A stretch of 12,742 nt of DNA from the NCBI GenBank assembly GCA_030154385.1, contig JASKJZ010000030.1, positions 1-12,742 of the forward strand, in the 5' to 3' direction. Source of the stretch: Clostridiales bacterium. Its GTDB lineage: Bacteria > Bacillota_A > Clostridia > Lachnospirales > Lachnospiraceae. Position 1 is the stretch's first letter. Every line of letters starts with the position of its first letter. Below the pieces are notes generated by a model. That model was not told the origin of the DNA and ran no database searches. It saw only the letters and a program-made list of their open reading frames with translations. The position numbers were made by a program, and so were the translations under genes. Shown one piece after another: positions 1 through 8,033 of the stretch.

Positions 1-16
1 TGTGCTCTTCCGATCT
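1..16 (+). other. Illumina adapter remnant at contig end
   Basis: These 16 bases (TGTGCTCTTCCGATCT) are identical to the 3' end of the standard Illumina TruSeq read-2 adapter. They sit at the very edge of the window and then change abruptly to chemotaxis-receptor coding sequence. I infer untrimmed adapter rather than genomic DNA. By chance the adapter reads in frame with the receptor gene and supplies a GTG that looks like a start codon, so any gene start called at base 2 is an artefact. Confidence 0.93.
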
Positions 17-1291
17 GAAAATGACAAAGCCCTGGAGGTTTTAAAATCGGACGAGGGTGCTTTGATAGTAAAAAATATTATGGATGCGATTGATACTATG
101 TTTGCTCAAAAAGATGATGTGGGAACAGAGTTATCGATTGAGTATTCCAGTGAATCGCAGACGATTATTGTTACGATGATTATTGTGGTTGTAGTTGCTA
201 TTTTACTTGCTATGCTTCTTGGAATTGCAATCTCCAGGATCATTAGCCGTCCAATTGTTCGTATGGTGGATCTGGCAGAAAAGGTTGCAGAAGGTAATTT
301 GGATATAGAAATCCAGGAAACGACAAAGGATGAAGTGGGCTTACTGTCCGTAGCCTTCAAAAAGATGACCGATAACCTCAATGATGTCATGGGAAATATC
401 TCTACAGCCGCCGAGCAGGTATCAGCAGGGGCTACGCAGCTTTCGGATTCAAGTATGGCGCTTTCACAGGGGGCAACCGAGCAGGCAAGTTCAATTGAAG
501 AGCTTTCGGCTTCGATTGAGGAAATTTCAGCACAGACCAAGCTTAATGCAGAAAATGCGAAGGAGGCGAATCAGCTAACGGAGCAGGCTAAGATTAGCGC
601 AATTGAAGGAAACGACCAGATGCGCCTGATGCTAAAGGCCATGGAGGATATCAATGATGCCTCTGTCAATATTTCTAAGATTATCAAGGTAATTGATGAT
701 ATTGCCTTCCAGACCAATATATTAGCACTCAATGCAGCAGTGGAAGCAGCAAGAGCTGGTCAGCATGGAAAAGGGTTTGCAGTGGTTGCAGAGGAAGTAC
801 GAAACCTTGCAGCTCGTTCTGCAAATGCAGCGAAGGAAACGACAGCCATGATTGAAGGTTCGGTAAAACAAGCTGAGGGTGGAACCAAAATTGCAAATGA
901 AACTGCGGTAGCGCTTAATAAAATTGTGGAAGGGATTGCAAGCGCAGCAAGCTTAATCGGAGATATTGCAACTGCTTCAAATGAGCAGGCAACGGGGATT
1001 GCGCAGGTCAATCAAGGTATCCTACAGGTGTCAACCGTGGTACAGACAAACTCGGCTACTTCGGAGGAAAGTGCTGCTGCTAGTGAGGAGCTTGCAAGTC
1101 AGGCTGTTCTTTTAGAAGATCAGGTTTCCCGCTTCCGTCTGCGAAAAGCAAGACGAACCAATACCTATTCGGCACCGGAAAGCAAACCTACAGCAGATAA
1201 AAACAATAAAAAGACACATAGTGGCGATAACCGGAATGAAAAAAAATCGCAAAAGATTATTTTAAGTGACAATGAATTTGGAAAGTATTAA
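17..1291 (+). CDS. Methyl-accepting chemotaxis protein, 5'-truncated
   Basis: This is the C-terminal part of a membrane chemoreceptor that signals to CheA/CheW. The N-terminus, with the first membrane segment and most of the sensor, is missing at the contig end. Numbering from the false adapter start at base 2, residues 6-52 are the last helix of an extracytoplasmic, probably four-helix-bundle, sensor. About 54-78 is the second membrane helix, rich in I and V. About 79-131 is a HAMP linker. The rest is the methyl-accepting coiled-coil hairpin, with the conserved tip at about 232-262 ([18 protein letters not shown], then [15 protein letters not shown]). After about residue 385 a charged, flexible tail of roughly 45 residues ends in EFGKY. 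cheR follows 32 bases after the stop, probably in the same transcript. The ligand cannot be inferred because the sensor is lost. Confidence 0.93.
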   Translation, partial: ENDKALEVLKSDEGALIVKNIMDAIDTMFAQKDDVGTELSIEYSSESQTIIVTMIIVVVVAILLAMLLGIAISRIISRPIVRMVDLAEKVAEGNLDIEIQETTKDEVGLLSVAFKKMTDNLNDVMGNISTAAEQVSAGATQLSDSSMALSQGATEQASSIEELSASIEEISAQTKLNAENAKEANQLTEQAKISAIEGNDQMRLMLKAMEDINDASVNISKIIKVIDDIAFQTNILALNAAVEAARAGQHGKGFAVVAEEVRNLAARSANAAKETTAMIEGSVKQAEGGTKIANETAVALNKIVEGIASAASLIGDIATASNEQATGIAQVNQGILQVSTVVQTNSATSEESAAASEELASQAVLLEDQVSRFRLRKARRTNTYSAPESKPTADKNNKKTHSGDNRNEKKSQKIILSDNEFGKY

Positions 1292-1323
1292 GACTTTCTT
1301 AGATAAAGGCGTGGTGGGACAGC

Positions 1324-2148
1324 GTGATTACCATAACAAACAAGGAGTTCCACGAGTTGGCGGAATATATCCGCACCAATTATGGAATTAACTTAAAAGA
1401 GGAAAAAAAGGTCTTGCTGACGGGACGCTTGCAGCAGGTATTACTTTCTACGAAATGTACAAGCTTTACGGAGTATTTTCGCTACATAACACAAGATAAA
1501 ACAGGAGAAGCCGCTGTTGTCCTCCTTAATAAAATTACGACGAACCATACCTTTTTTATGAGAGAAGCCGATCATTTTGAATATTTTCAGAATAAGGTGC
1601 TTCCCTATTGGAAACAGCGTCTGACAGAAAAGGATTTGCGGATTTGGTGTGCAGCAAGTTCGACAGGCGAGGAGCCTTATACCTTAGCTATGCTGATTGA
1701 TAATTTTTTGGGGGAGGAACGGTTCTTCTGGGATAGCAGGCTGCTGGCAACTGATATTTCAGAGCAGGTTTTAAAGCTTGCGATAAAAGGTATCTATAGC
1801 AAAGAGCGAATTGATCCGCTTCCGCCCCTATGGCGTCAAAAATACTTTGTTCCATATGGGACAGAAAATATGGTGGTTTGTGATCGAATCAAGCAGCAAG
1901 TGATTTTTCGAAAATTTAACTTAATGGAGGAAGTATTTCCATTTAAGCGAAGGTTTCATGTCATTTTTTGCCGAAATGTCATGATATATTTCAATCAGGA
2001 AACAAAAAATCAGTTGATTTCCAAGCTTTTGAACCATCTTGAGCCTGGTGGATTTTTATTCATTGGACATTCGGAATCGCTTGACCGCATGAAATATAAG
2101 GTGGAATATGTAATGCCATCGGTATATAAAAAAATGGAGAAAGAATGA
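1324..2148 (+). CDS. cheR: Chemotaxis protein methyltransferase CheR
   Basis: CheR transfers methyl groups from S-adenosylmethionine to glutamates on MCP signalling helices and so drives adaptation. The 274-residue length is normal for the family. Residues 1-75 form the helical N-terminal CheR domain, including GRLQQVL and the loop TTNHTFFMRE at 72-81. The Rossmann-like SAM-binding domain follows, with CAASSTGEEPYT at 109-120, LATDIS at 141-146, IFCRNVMIYF at 214-223 and PGGFLFIGHSESL at 241-253. The start is a GTG at 1324 with only a weak GGTGGG-like ribosome binding site upstream; no better in-frame start is visible. The TGA stop overlaps the cheB ATG in an ATGA arrangement, which suggests translational coupling. 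No TPR extension is present. Confidence 0.95.
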   Translation: MITITNKEFHELAEYIRTNYGINLKEEKKVLLTGRLQQVLLSTKCTSFTEYFRYITQDKTGEAAVVLLNKITTNHTFFMREADHFEYFQNKVLPYWKQRLTEKDLRIWCAASSTGEEPYTLAMLIDNFLGEERFFWDSRLLATDISEQVLKLAIKGIYSKERIDPLPPLWRQKYFVPYGTENMVVCDRIKQQVIFRKFNLMEEVFPFKRRFHVIFCRNVMIYFNQETKNQLISKLLNHLEPGGFLFIGHSESLDRMKYKVEYVMPSVYKKMEKE

Positions 2149-3188
2149 AGGGGATGGTTATCAACATGGTGAAAAAGAAGATTACGGTTTTGGTAGTAGA
2201 CGATAGTGTGGTGTTTCGCGAAACGATTATTCAAGGTTTATCAGCAGATGAAAATATCGAGGTAGTTGCAAAGGCAACGGATGCATTCGAGGCAAGGGAT
2301 AAAATTTTGCGTTTCCATCCAGACGTGATGCTGTGCGATGTTGAAATGCCGCGGATGAATGGGATTGAATTTATCAAACGTCTGCTGCCGCAATACTCGT
2401 TACCGGTTATTGTGGTGAGTGGAGTGAGTGATTCTGTTTTTGATGCGATGGATGCGGGTGCAGTTGACTTTGTAGCAAAGCCTGGCACCAAGAGTGCAAG
2501 TTCAATTTCTATGTTTATCCAGGAGCTTATCATAAAAGTAAAAATAGCGGCTGGTTCGAAGGCGGGTGTCGTATTCGAAACAGGAAAATCCCTGCCGCCA
2601 ATTAAAAAAGAATTTGCAGCAGAAAAGCTAATTGCAATTGGCGCATCAACTGGAGGAACCGAAGCAATCAGTAATGTACTCTTGAAATTACCAGAAACGG
2701 TTCCTGGCATTGTAATCGTGCAACATATTCCACCTGTTTTTTCTTGCATGTTTGCCGAGCGGATGGACAGCCAAACCGCACTACGTGTGAAGGAAGCGGA
2801 GAATGGGGATCTTGTAAGCAAGGGCTCTGTTTTGATTGCGCCAGGTGATAAACATATGCGTATTAAAAAAATAGGGAATCAATACAAGGCAGAGGTCTTT
2901 TCGGATGAAAAGGTGAATGGACACTGTCCATCGGTAGATGTGCTGTTTGATTCCGTTGCAAAGCATGCAGGAAGTGATGCCGTTGGCATTATCCTAACGG
3001 GCATGGGGTATGATGGGGCGAAGGGACTCTTATCAATGCGAAGAAAGGGTGCAAGAACCATTGGGCAAGATCAAAAGTCCTGTGTTGTTTATGGAATGCC
3101 AAAGGTTGCCTATGATATCGGTGCAGTCGAAAAGCAGGTACCGCTTGATTTGGTTCCGCAAACCCTGTTTAGCATGCTGGCGGATTAA
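2145..3188 (+). CDS. cheB: Chemotaxis response regulator / methylesterase CheB
   Basis: CheB removes methyl groups from receptors, and can deamidate receptor glutamines, when phosphorylated by CheA. It opposes the upstream CheR. The receiver domain covers residues 12-130, with acidic-pocket D19/D20, phospho-acceptor D65 in LCDVEMPRMNG, S92, and K112 in VAKPG. After a linker, the CheB catalytic domain (about 160-347) shows S168 in IGASTGG, H194 in VQHIPP and D290 in LTGMGYDGAKG, which is the complete catalytic triad. The start at 2145 has a GGAG five bases upstream and overlaps the cheR stop. An in-frame ATG at 2166 (MVKKKITVLVVDDS) would begin nearer the domain and is a possible alternative. 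The 3' end overlaps the convergent LysR gene by 20 bases. Confidence 0.95.
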   Translation: MKGMVINMVKKKITVLVVDDSVVFRETIIQGLSADENIEVVAKATDAFEARDKILRFHPDVMLCDVEMPRMNGIEFIKRLLPQYSLPVIVVSGVSDSVFDAMDAGAVDFVAKPGTKSASSISMFIQELIIKVKIAAGSKAGVVFETGKSLPPIKKEFAAEKLIAIGASTGGTEAISNVLLKLPETVPGIVIVQHIPPVFSCMFAERMDSQTALRVKEAENGDLVSKGSVLIAPGDKHMRIKKIGNQYKAEVFSDEKVNGHCPSVDVLFDSVAKHAGSDAVGIILTGMGYDGAKGLLSMRRKGARTIGQDQKSCVVYGMPKVAYDIGAVEKQVPLDLVPQTLFSMLAD

Positions 3189-4056
3189 ACAGAGCCTCAA
3201 ATAACGAAAGATAGAAGGCAAGAAAAATACTGTTTTTTCGAACAATAAAATTGAATTCGTGCTCCAAATGAAATTCCAAGAGATTGATTTTTCGAAGAGT
3301 TTTATTCTGGAGCTCTTTTTTTACGGCTGCCTCGTACAAGAAGGTGATGCCGAGGCCTTCCCGTGTGAGTTCCTTCATTACATGAATGCTATTTATCGTA
3401 GATACGTTTGAAAAGTCCGATAAATTATAACCATGTTCGGATAAAAAACGAGTTAAGATTTCTTTTGTACCAGAACCATCTTCACGGACTAGTAAAGGAT
3501 GGGAAAATAGATCGGTTAGACAATCAATCGTGGTAAGTGGATAATCATATGCACATACTAAAATATAGGGTTCCTTTGATAAGGTACGAAATTCATACTG
3601 CTGCTTATTAAAATAGCCCTCGATTACAGCAAAATCAAGGCCACCAGCATCTAAAAGAGACAAGAGTTCTTTTGTGTTTGCTATGGTTAGTTCCGTTATT
3701 TGGGAGGGGTTCTGTTTCAAATAAGGTAGAAGCTTTTCAGGAATCCAGTAGTCTCCAATCGTCAAGGTTGCTCCAAATCGAAGAATTGTCGTTGTTTTTT
3801 TCAATTCTATTAAAGACTTTTTTAAATGTAGCTCATCGTGATGAATGGATATCATAGCATCCAGAAGTAGTTTTCCTGCGGCTGTTAAGGTGAGATTTTT
3901 CCCAGTATACAAAAATAAGATATCCTCATAATAGTCCTCTAGATACCGTATATGCTGGGAAACAGCGGGTTGGGTTATGCCAAGCTCCTTTGCTGCCTTG
4001 GTATAGTTCATATGTTTACAGACACAAAGAAAGGTCTGAATACGAAAATCGAGCAT
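3169..4056 (-). CDS. LysR-family transcriptional regulator
   Basis: This 295-residue protein has the LysR architecture. A winged helix-turn-helix lies at about residues 3-60 (KAAKELGITQPAVSQHIRYLE is the helix-turn-helix core), followed by a substrate-binding-like effector domain from about 90 to 295. The ATG at 4056 has a TAGGAGGA ribosome binding site six bases upstream. It is divergent from a YeiH-family transporter. The same pairing is known for YeiE/YeiH in enterobacteria and resembles CysL-type regulators in Bacillus. By that analogy its effector may be linked to sulfur oxyanions, but this is inference. Its promoter overlaps the operator-like repeats in the intergenic region, which implies autoregulation and control of the transporter. 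It ends inside the 3' end of cheB, with no terminator between the two convergent genes. Confidence 0.93.
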   Translation of the reverse strand: MLDFRIQTFLCVCKHMNYTKAAKELGITQPAVSQHIRYLEDYYEDILFLYTGKNLTLTAAGKLLLDAMISIHHDELHLKKSLIELKKTTTILRFGATLTIGDYWIPEKLLPYLKQNPSQITELTIANTKELLSLLDAGGLDFAVIEGYFNKQQYEFRTLSKEPYILVCAYDYPLTTIDCLTDLFSHPLLVREDGSGTKEILTRFLSEHGYNLSDFSNVSTINSIHVMKELTREGLGITFLYEAAVKKELQNKTLRKINLLEFHLEHEFNFIVRKNSIFLAFYLSLFEALFNPPAC

Positions 4057-4077
4057 TTTTAATCCTCCTATTTTTAA

Positions 4078-4106
4078 ATCATAACATAATATTATGGTTG
4101 TATCAA
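4078..4106 (-). promoter_or_regulatory. Promoter of the LysR-family gene
   Basis: Read on the minus strand, TTGATA (complement of 4101-4106) is followed by 17 bases and TATGAT (complement of 4078-4083), a near-consensus sigma-A promoter. The predicted transcript starts about 14 bases before the ribosome binding site, giving a short leader. The -35 overlaps the left arm of the 9-bp operator repeat. The spacer contains the 12-bp palindrome at 4085-4096. Confidence 0.75.
4085..4096. repeat. 12-bp perfect palindrome in the regulator promoter
   Basis: CATAATATTATG is self-complementary and lies entirely between the -35 and -10 of the LysR-gene promoter. It could be a second site for the regulator or for another dimeric protein. 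In such AT-rich DNA a chance palindrome of this length is possible, so this is weaker than the T-N11-A repeat beside it. Confidence 0.45.
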
Positions 4107-4130
4107 TAATAATAATTTTACATTATTGAT
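4102..4130. promoter_or_regulatory. LysR-type operator (T-N11-A inverted repeat)
   Basis: ATCAATAAT at 4102-4110 and ATTATTGAT at 4122-4130 are perfect 9-bp inverted repeats separated by 11 bases. The inner boundary reads T-N11-A, the hallmark of LysR-type binding boxes. The left arm overlaps the regulator's -35 and the right arm overlaps the end of the transporter's -35. One bound dimer or tetramer could therefore control both divergent genes. Confidence 0.75.
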
Positions 4131-4145
4131 TTGGTGTGCTATATT
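4117..4145 (+). promoter_or_regulatory. Promoter of the YeiH-family transporter gene
   Basis: TTTACA at 4117-4122, a 17-base spacer and TATATT at 4140-4145, with TG one base upstream of the -10 (extended -10). The -35 touches the right arm of the LysR-type operator. The predicted start near 4152 leaves a leader of about 20 bases carrying the AGGAGAGG ribosome binding site. Confidence 0.7.
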
Positions 4146-4173
4146 GTCTTAAGAATGAAAAGGAGAGGAAAAA

Positions 4174-5211
4174 ATGTGGAATAAAAGAATCAAAGGTATT
4201 GTTCTATGCACAGCAATAGCTGCTTTTGCCTGGCTGCTGGCAGGTAAGGTTCCTGTGCTCGAGTTGGTGGGAGCACCGATTGTAGCGATTTTAACCGGAA
4301 TGATTATAGCAGCGAGAAAAAAAGAGTTTACAGGATATAAGGAGGGAATAGCGTTTACCTCAAAAAAGATATTACAATATGCTGTTATTTTGCTTGGATT
4401 TGGTCTGAATTTGACAACGGTTGGTAAGGTGGGAGTTACCTCCTTTCCAATTATTATATCTACAATATCCACTTCACTTATTGTTGCTTTTCTGATGCAC
4501 AAGCTGTTAAAGGTACCAACTAAGATATCCACGCTAATCGGGGTTGGCTCCTCTATTTGCGGAGGCTCTGCGATAGCTGCGACAGCACCAGTGATTGAGG
4601 CAGATGATGAGGAAATCGCACAGGCAATTTCAGTTATATTCTTTTTTAATGTAATTGCCGCGCTTATCTTTCCGGCGCTTGGAGCTAGCCTTGGTCTATC
4701 GAATGAAGGATTTGGACTTTTTGCAGGGACTGCAATCAACGATACGTCTTCTGTAACAGCTGCGGCTTCCACCTGGGATTCTCTTCATAGTACAAATGGA
4801 TCGGTACTTGCATATGCAACGATTGTGAAGCTGACCAGAACGCTTGCAATTATTCCGATTACTCTGGTTTTATCCTTGCTCCGGGTAAAAGCAGATAAAA
4901 GAAAATCGGATTTTAAATTTTCTTCCGTTTTTCCAATGTTTATTTTGTATTTTGTAGGTGCTTCCCTGATTACTACACTTGTTACAAGCTTTTTTACGGG
5001 AGAGGCTCTCGTTATCTCAAATCAATTTTTCTTATGGATGAAACAACTGAGTAAATTTTTTATTGTCATGGCAATGGGAGCAATTGGTCTTAATACCAAT
5101 CTGGTCTCTCTGATTAAAAAGGGTGGGAAGCCAATTATTATGGGATTTTGCTGCTGGGTATCAATATCAGCGGTAAGTTTACTACTGCAGCATTTGCTGG
5201 GAATTTTATGA
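4174..5211 (+). CDS. YeiH-family (UPF0324) putative sulfate/sulfite exporter
   Basis: This is a 345-residue integral membrane protein with about ten hydrophobic helices. It carries the family signature [20 protein letters not shown] at residues 128-147, the re-entrant-looking glycine-rich segment typical of YeiH/UPF0324 proteins. Databases name the family putative sulfate exporter; direct transport evidence is thin, so the substrate is an inference. The ATG at 4174 is preceded by AGGAGAGG with good spacing. It is divergent from a LysR-type regulator that shares its promoter region, the usual arrangement for this family. A DUF1275 membrane protein follows 58 bases after the stop on the same strand and is probably co-transcribed. 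Confidence 0.9.
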   Translation: MWNKRIKGIVLCTAIAAFAWLLAGKVPVLELVGAPIVAILTGMIIAARKKEFTGYKEGIAFTSKKILQYAVILLGFGLNLTTVGKVGVTSFPIIISTISTSLIVAFLMHKLLKVPTKISTLIGVGSSICGGSAIAATAPVIEADDEEIAQAISVIFFFNVIAALIFPALGASLGLSNEGFGLFAGTAINDTSSVTAAASTWDSLHSTNGSVLAYATIVKLTRTLAIIPITLVLSLLRVKADKRKSDFKFSSVFPMFILYFVGASLITTLVTSFFTGEALVISNQFFLWMKQLSKFFIVMAMGAIGLNTNLVSLIKKGGKPIIMGFCCWVSISAVSLLLQHLLGIL

Positions 5212-5255
5212 TGCGTGGATCAAAAGGAGTGTGATGCCACGAATTGTTTCAATGG

Positions 5256-5264
5256 AAGGGGGAG
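5256..5264 (+). promoter_or_regulatory. Strong ribosome binding site that sets the DUF1275 start
   Basis: AAGGGGGAGG-type purine run five bases before the GTG at 5270. It is a better spaced match than the AAGGAG at 5224-5229, which lies only four bases from the ATG at 5234. It favours the shorter protein starting at 5270. Confidence 0.6.
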
Positions 5265-5269
5265 GTTTT

Positions 5270-5935
5270 GTGAAATCGTCAGAACAAGTATCGGAGTCAT
5301 TTACGCTAGGAGCAATTCTTGCACTTTCCGGTGGATTTATGGATGCCTACACCTATCTTTTTCGGGGACATGTGTTTGCAAACGCTCAGACTGGAAACAT
5401 TATTTTGTGCGGCCTGCATTTGCAGGAGGGAAATTTTTTACTTGCAATGCGCTATTTGTTTCCTATTGTTTCGTTCACGCTTGGAATTATACTAGCCGAG
5501 CTTTTATGCCATCAAAAATCAGAAAAGAGGTCCCTGCATTGGAATCAAAGTGCAGTACTAATCGAAGCAGGAACCTTATTGATTGTAAGCATGTTATCAA
5601 CGCACTATAATCTTGTCGCTAACAGCTTGGTTTCATTTGCCTGTGGTATACAAGTAGAAAGTTTTCGAAAAATCAGAGGAAATGGGATTGCAACTACGAT
5701 GTGCATAGGGAATTTAAGAACAGGTACTCAGAATCTTTGTGACTGGCTACGGGTAGGAGATAAAAAATATTTTGAAACCAGTATGGTATCTTATGGAATC
5801 ATCTTGTTCTTTGCGGTGGGAGCCATTCTTGGTGATTTCTTTGTACAAAGGTATCATGAAAAAGCCATTCTTTTTAGTTGTGTGATACTTCTTCTGGCAT
5901 TTCTTAAGATGCATGGAGAGAAGAGGAGAAAATAG
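5270..5935 (+). CDS. DUF1275 (YoaK-like) membrane protein
   Basis: This is a small polytopic membrane protein of 221 residues from the GTG at 5270. An upstream in-frame ATG at 5234 (or GTG at 5231) would add 12 or 13 residues. The opening SESFTLGAILALSGGFMDAY, followed by the conserved VFANAQTGNIIL stretch, is typical of DUF1275/YoaK proteins. Those usually start just before this segment, which supports 5270. About six hydrophobic segments follow, with a conserved C-terminal half containing ACGIQVESFRKIRG and MCIGNLRTGTQNL. The family's biochemical role is unknown and no substrate can be named. It probably shares the transporter's promoter, since no separate promoter is evident in the 58-base gap. 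It ends one base before a bidirectional terminator. Confidence 0.88.
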   Translation: MKSSEQVSESFTLGAILALSGGFMDAYTYLFRGHVFANAQTGNIILCGLHLQEGNFLLAMRYLFPIVSFTLGIILAELLCHQKSEKRSLHWNQSAVLIEAGTLLIVSMLSTHYNLVANSLVSFACGIQVESFRKIRGNGIATTMCIGNLRTGTQNLCDWLRVGDKKYFETSMVSYGIILFFAVGAILGDFFVQRYHEKAILFSCVILLLAFLKMHGEKRRK

Positions 5936-5981
5936 AAAAAACGTGTTACAGCAAGAAATGCTATACTGTAACACGTTTTTT
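5936..5981. terminator. Bidirectional intrinsic terminator
   Basis: ACGTGTTACAG at 5941-5951 pairs perfectly with CTGTAACACGT at 5966-5976. Five flanking A residues (5936-5940) pair with the T run at 5977-5981. On the + strand the stem is followed by U residues, and on the minus strand the A run reads as U residues. It lies between the convergent DUF1275 and MCP genes and can terminate both. Confidence 0.9.
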
Positions 5982-6020
5982 ATTGTATGACGAAAGTGTC
6001 GATAGAGGTATTATAGTGTG

Positions 6021-7996
6021 TTATACACGAAAGATTGACACAGCCTCCATTAGGGCAGCAGCTTCACTTACTAAAGTAGCTACTTCTTCGCTAATACGAA
6101 CGACAGAAGAACTTTGCTCCGTGGTGGCACTTGCGACTTCTTCGGTTGCAGCAGCATTTTCTTCGGTTACAGCAGCTACTTCTTCAATGGAAGAGGAGAC
6201 TGTTTCTGACTGCGTTTGCAGTCTTGTTGTTTCTTCGCTGATTCGGATGGTCTGATCCACGATCTTTTCGACTGCTTTCTGAATGGTTTCATATAACTTT
6301 TTCGTATCCTCAAGAGAGGTTTCTTGTTCGGCTACGATTCTTTGTACATCATTCACATCCTCTCCGCTTTGGAGCGTTTTTTCTTGAATATCATGTAATA
6401 GATTTTCGATATCACTGCTAGAAGAGGAGGATTGTTCTGCCAGATTTCTTACTTCCTCCGCTACAACAGCAAAGCCTTTACCGTGCTCTCCAGCTCTGGC
6501 AGCTTCAATTGCTGCATTCAATGCCAGGAGGTTCGTTTGTTCTGCAATTTCTCCAATTACGTTTACTATCTTTTGGATTTCATATGATTTTTCTTCCAGA
6601 AGTGCTATCGCATGACCTACCTTCTTCGTGGATTCTTGGTTTTGACGCATTAAATTAAGCTGTCGCTCTACTACTTTAACACCATCACTCACAGAATTGT
6701 TGACATCGAGTATCATGTCATGAGAGCGTTTACTAGAGTCGGTAATATGGCGAATCGCGGTTGACATTTCACCAACCTTTTGTGCACCTTTCGTAGCGGA
6801 TTCCGCCTGGTTTTGCGCACCATGAGCAAGCTCATCTACAGTTTTTGATATTTCTTCGGAGATGAATTTGGTATTTTCTGCGAGCCCCTGAATATCGTTG
6901 GAGGTTGTGGTTACAGAATTTGCGGCATTTCCGATATCTCCTACAAGGGTGGCAATGCTTCCAATCATCGCCTGAAAGGCAGAACCAAGTTCTTTGATTT
7001 CCTTAGTGCCAGAAGGCTTTATTTCAATACGCAGGTCTCCATCGGCGGCTTTTTTGGCATTACCAGTTAAGCTTTTGATTGGCTTTGCAATTTGGTTGGC
7101 AGCGAGAAAGCTGAACACAAAGACAATAAGAAGGATAAGAACGAGCATGACAATCAAGGAGATACGATTCTTAGTCAGTTCCTGGTAGGCTTCGGAGTTA
7201 TCGATGCTAACGGCCACAATCCATCCTGTAGTAGGAACGGTTCGAAAGACACTTATTCTATCCTTTTTTTCATAGCTATAACGCACGATGCCATTATTTT
7301 GACTAAGTATCGTATTCGCCATATTCTCAAGTCCCTCAATATCTTTGATATTTGTGTTCAATAATTCAGCATTTTTGTGTGCGATAATAAGACCGTTTTT
7401 ATCAAGTATGTAAGCATAACCCGAGTCTCCGATTATCTTAGAAGCCACGCGTTCGGTAATCGTATCAAGCAAAATATCCATCGCCAGGACACCGTTTAAC
7501 GTGCCAGAGTCGGATTTGATTGATTTTGCGATTGAGATGGCCCATTTATTTGTTACCATATCAAGGTATGCATCGGTGAACACAACATCATCACCATTTT
7601 GCGCTGCCTGATACCAAGATCTTTGTCTTGGATCATAGCTAGCATCTGGTACCCAAAGGGAGCCATCAATCATCACACCATCCTTTGTGCCAATATAAAA
7701 GTCAGATACGGCGCCTTCGTTATCCTTGGTGTGGAGAATCGGATTTAAATACTCTGGGGTGACATAGTCAGGAATTCCATTTTTGTATAACGACGCAACC
7801 GAGGCAGCAATTTGCATTTTACCCATCATCCATCCATTGATGTCAGATGCCAAGTCATTTGTTTCGGCATTCAATTCTGCTTCGATTTTTTTGTTGTTTG
7901 TGTTTGAATGGCATTATCCGCTACGAAAGCGACTGCTCCAGCAGATAAAATACAGACACTTGAAAAAACAATTGTAAGTAAGGTTTTTAATTTCAT
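6021..7996 (-). CDS. Methyl-accepting chemotaxis protein with dCache sensor, frameshifted
   Basis: A full-length receptor of about 658 residues is encoded, but only if one base is added to an A7 run (7886-7892). As written, translation from the ATG at 7996 ([13 protein letters not shown], first membrane helix) stops at 7871 after about 41 residues. The remaining frame is open from a TTG at 7874 to 6021 (617 residues). In that frame, residues 1-235 are the extracellular dCache domain. Y80, R85, W87, Y88, Y103, D105 and D133 match the spacing of the amino-acid-binding motif known from PctA-type receptors (D133 is one residue off). Residues 238-259 are the second membrane helix, about 260-312 HAMP, and the methyl-accepting hairpin follows, with its tip at about 442-475 ([20 protein letters not shown]). 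It ends bluntly without a tail. Ribosome binding (AAAAGG or GGTG) precedes 7996; an ATG at 8017 is an alternative. The gene is monocistronic between its own promoter and a terminator. Confidence 0.85.
7886..7892. other. Homopolymer run at the MCP frameshift
   Basis: Seven T residues on the + strand read as A7 in the MCP gene. With A7 the frame hits a TGA after LysGlnAsn. With A8 the membrane helix joins the dCache domain without a gap ([17 protein letters not shown]). This may be a sequencing or assembly error, a fixed mutation or a slippage site. Confidence 0.8.
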
Positions 7997-8033
7997 ACGA
8001 TTCACCAGCCTTTTCATTTTATCAATTATGTAA

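Noticed and set aside
106..540. A 144-codon open frame on the minus strand inside the first MCP gene
   Set aside because: It is the antisense shadow of the receptor coiled coil; the opposite strand has clear HAMP and signalling-domain conservation.
4126..4145. TTGATT at 4126-4131 as the -35 of the YeiH-type gene
   Set aside because: It is only eight bases from the -10; TTTACA at 4117-4122 gives the standard 17-base spacing.
5215..5610. A 131-codon open frame on the + strand overlapping the DUF1275 gene
   Set aside because: It lies in a different frame of the DUF1275 gene, is rich in Cys and Ser in a non-protein-like way, has no family resemblance and no better ribosome binding site.
6021..7874. 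Taking the TTG at 7874 as the true start of the dCache MCP
   Set aside because: There is no ribosome binding site before it, and it would leave the receptor without its first membrane helix. That helix is encoded just upstream in the adjacent frame with a proper promoter and ATG.
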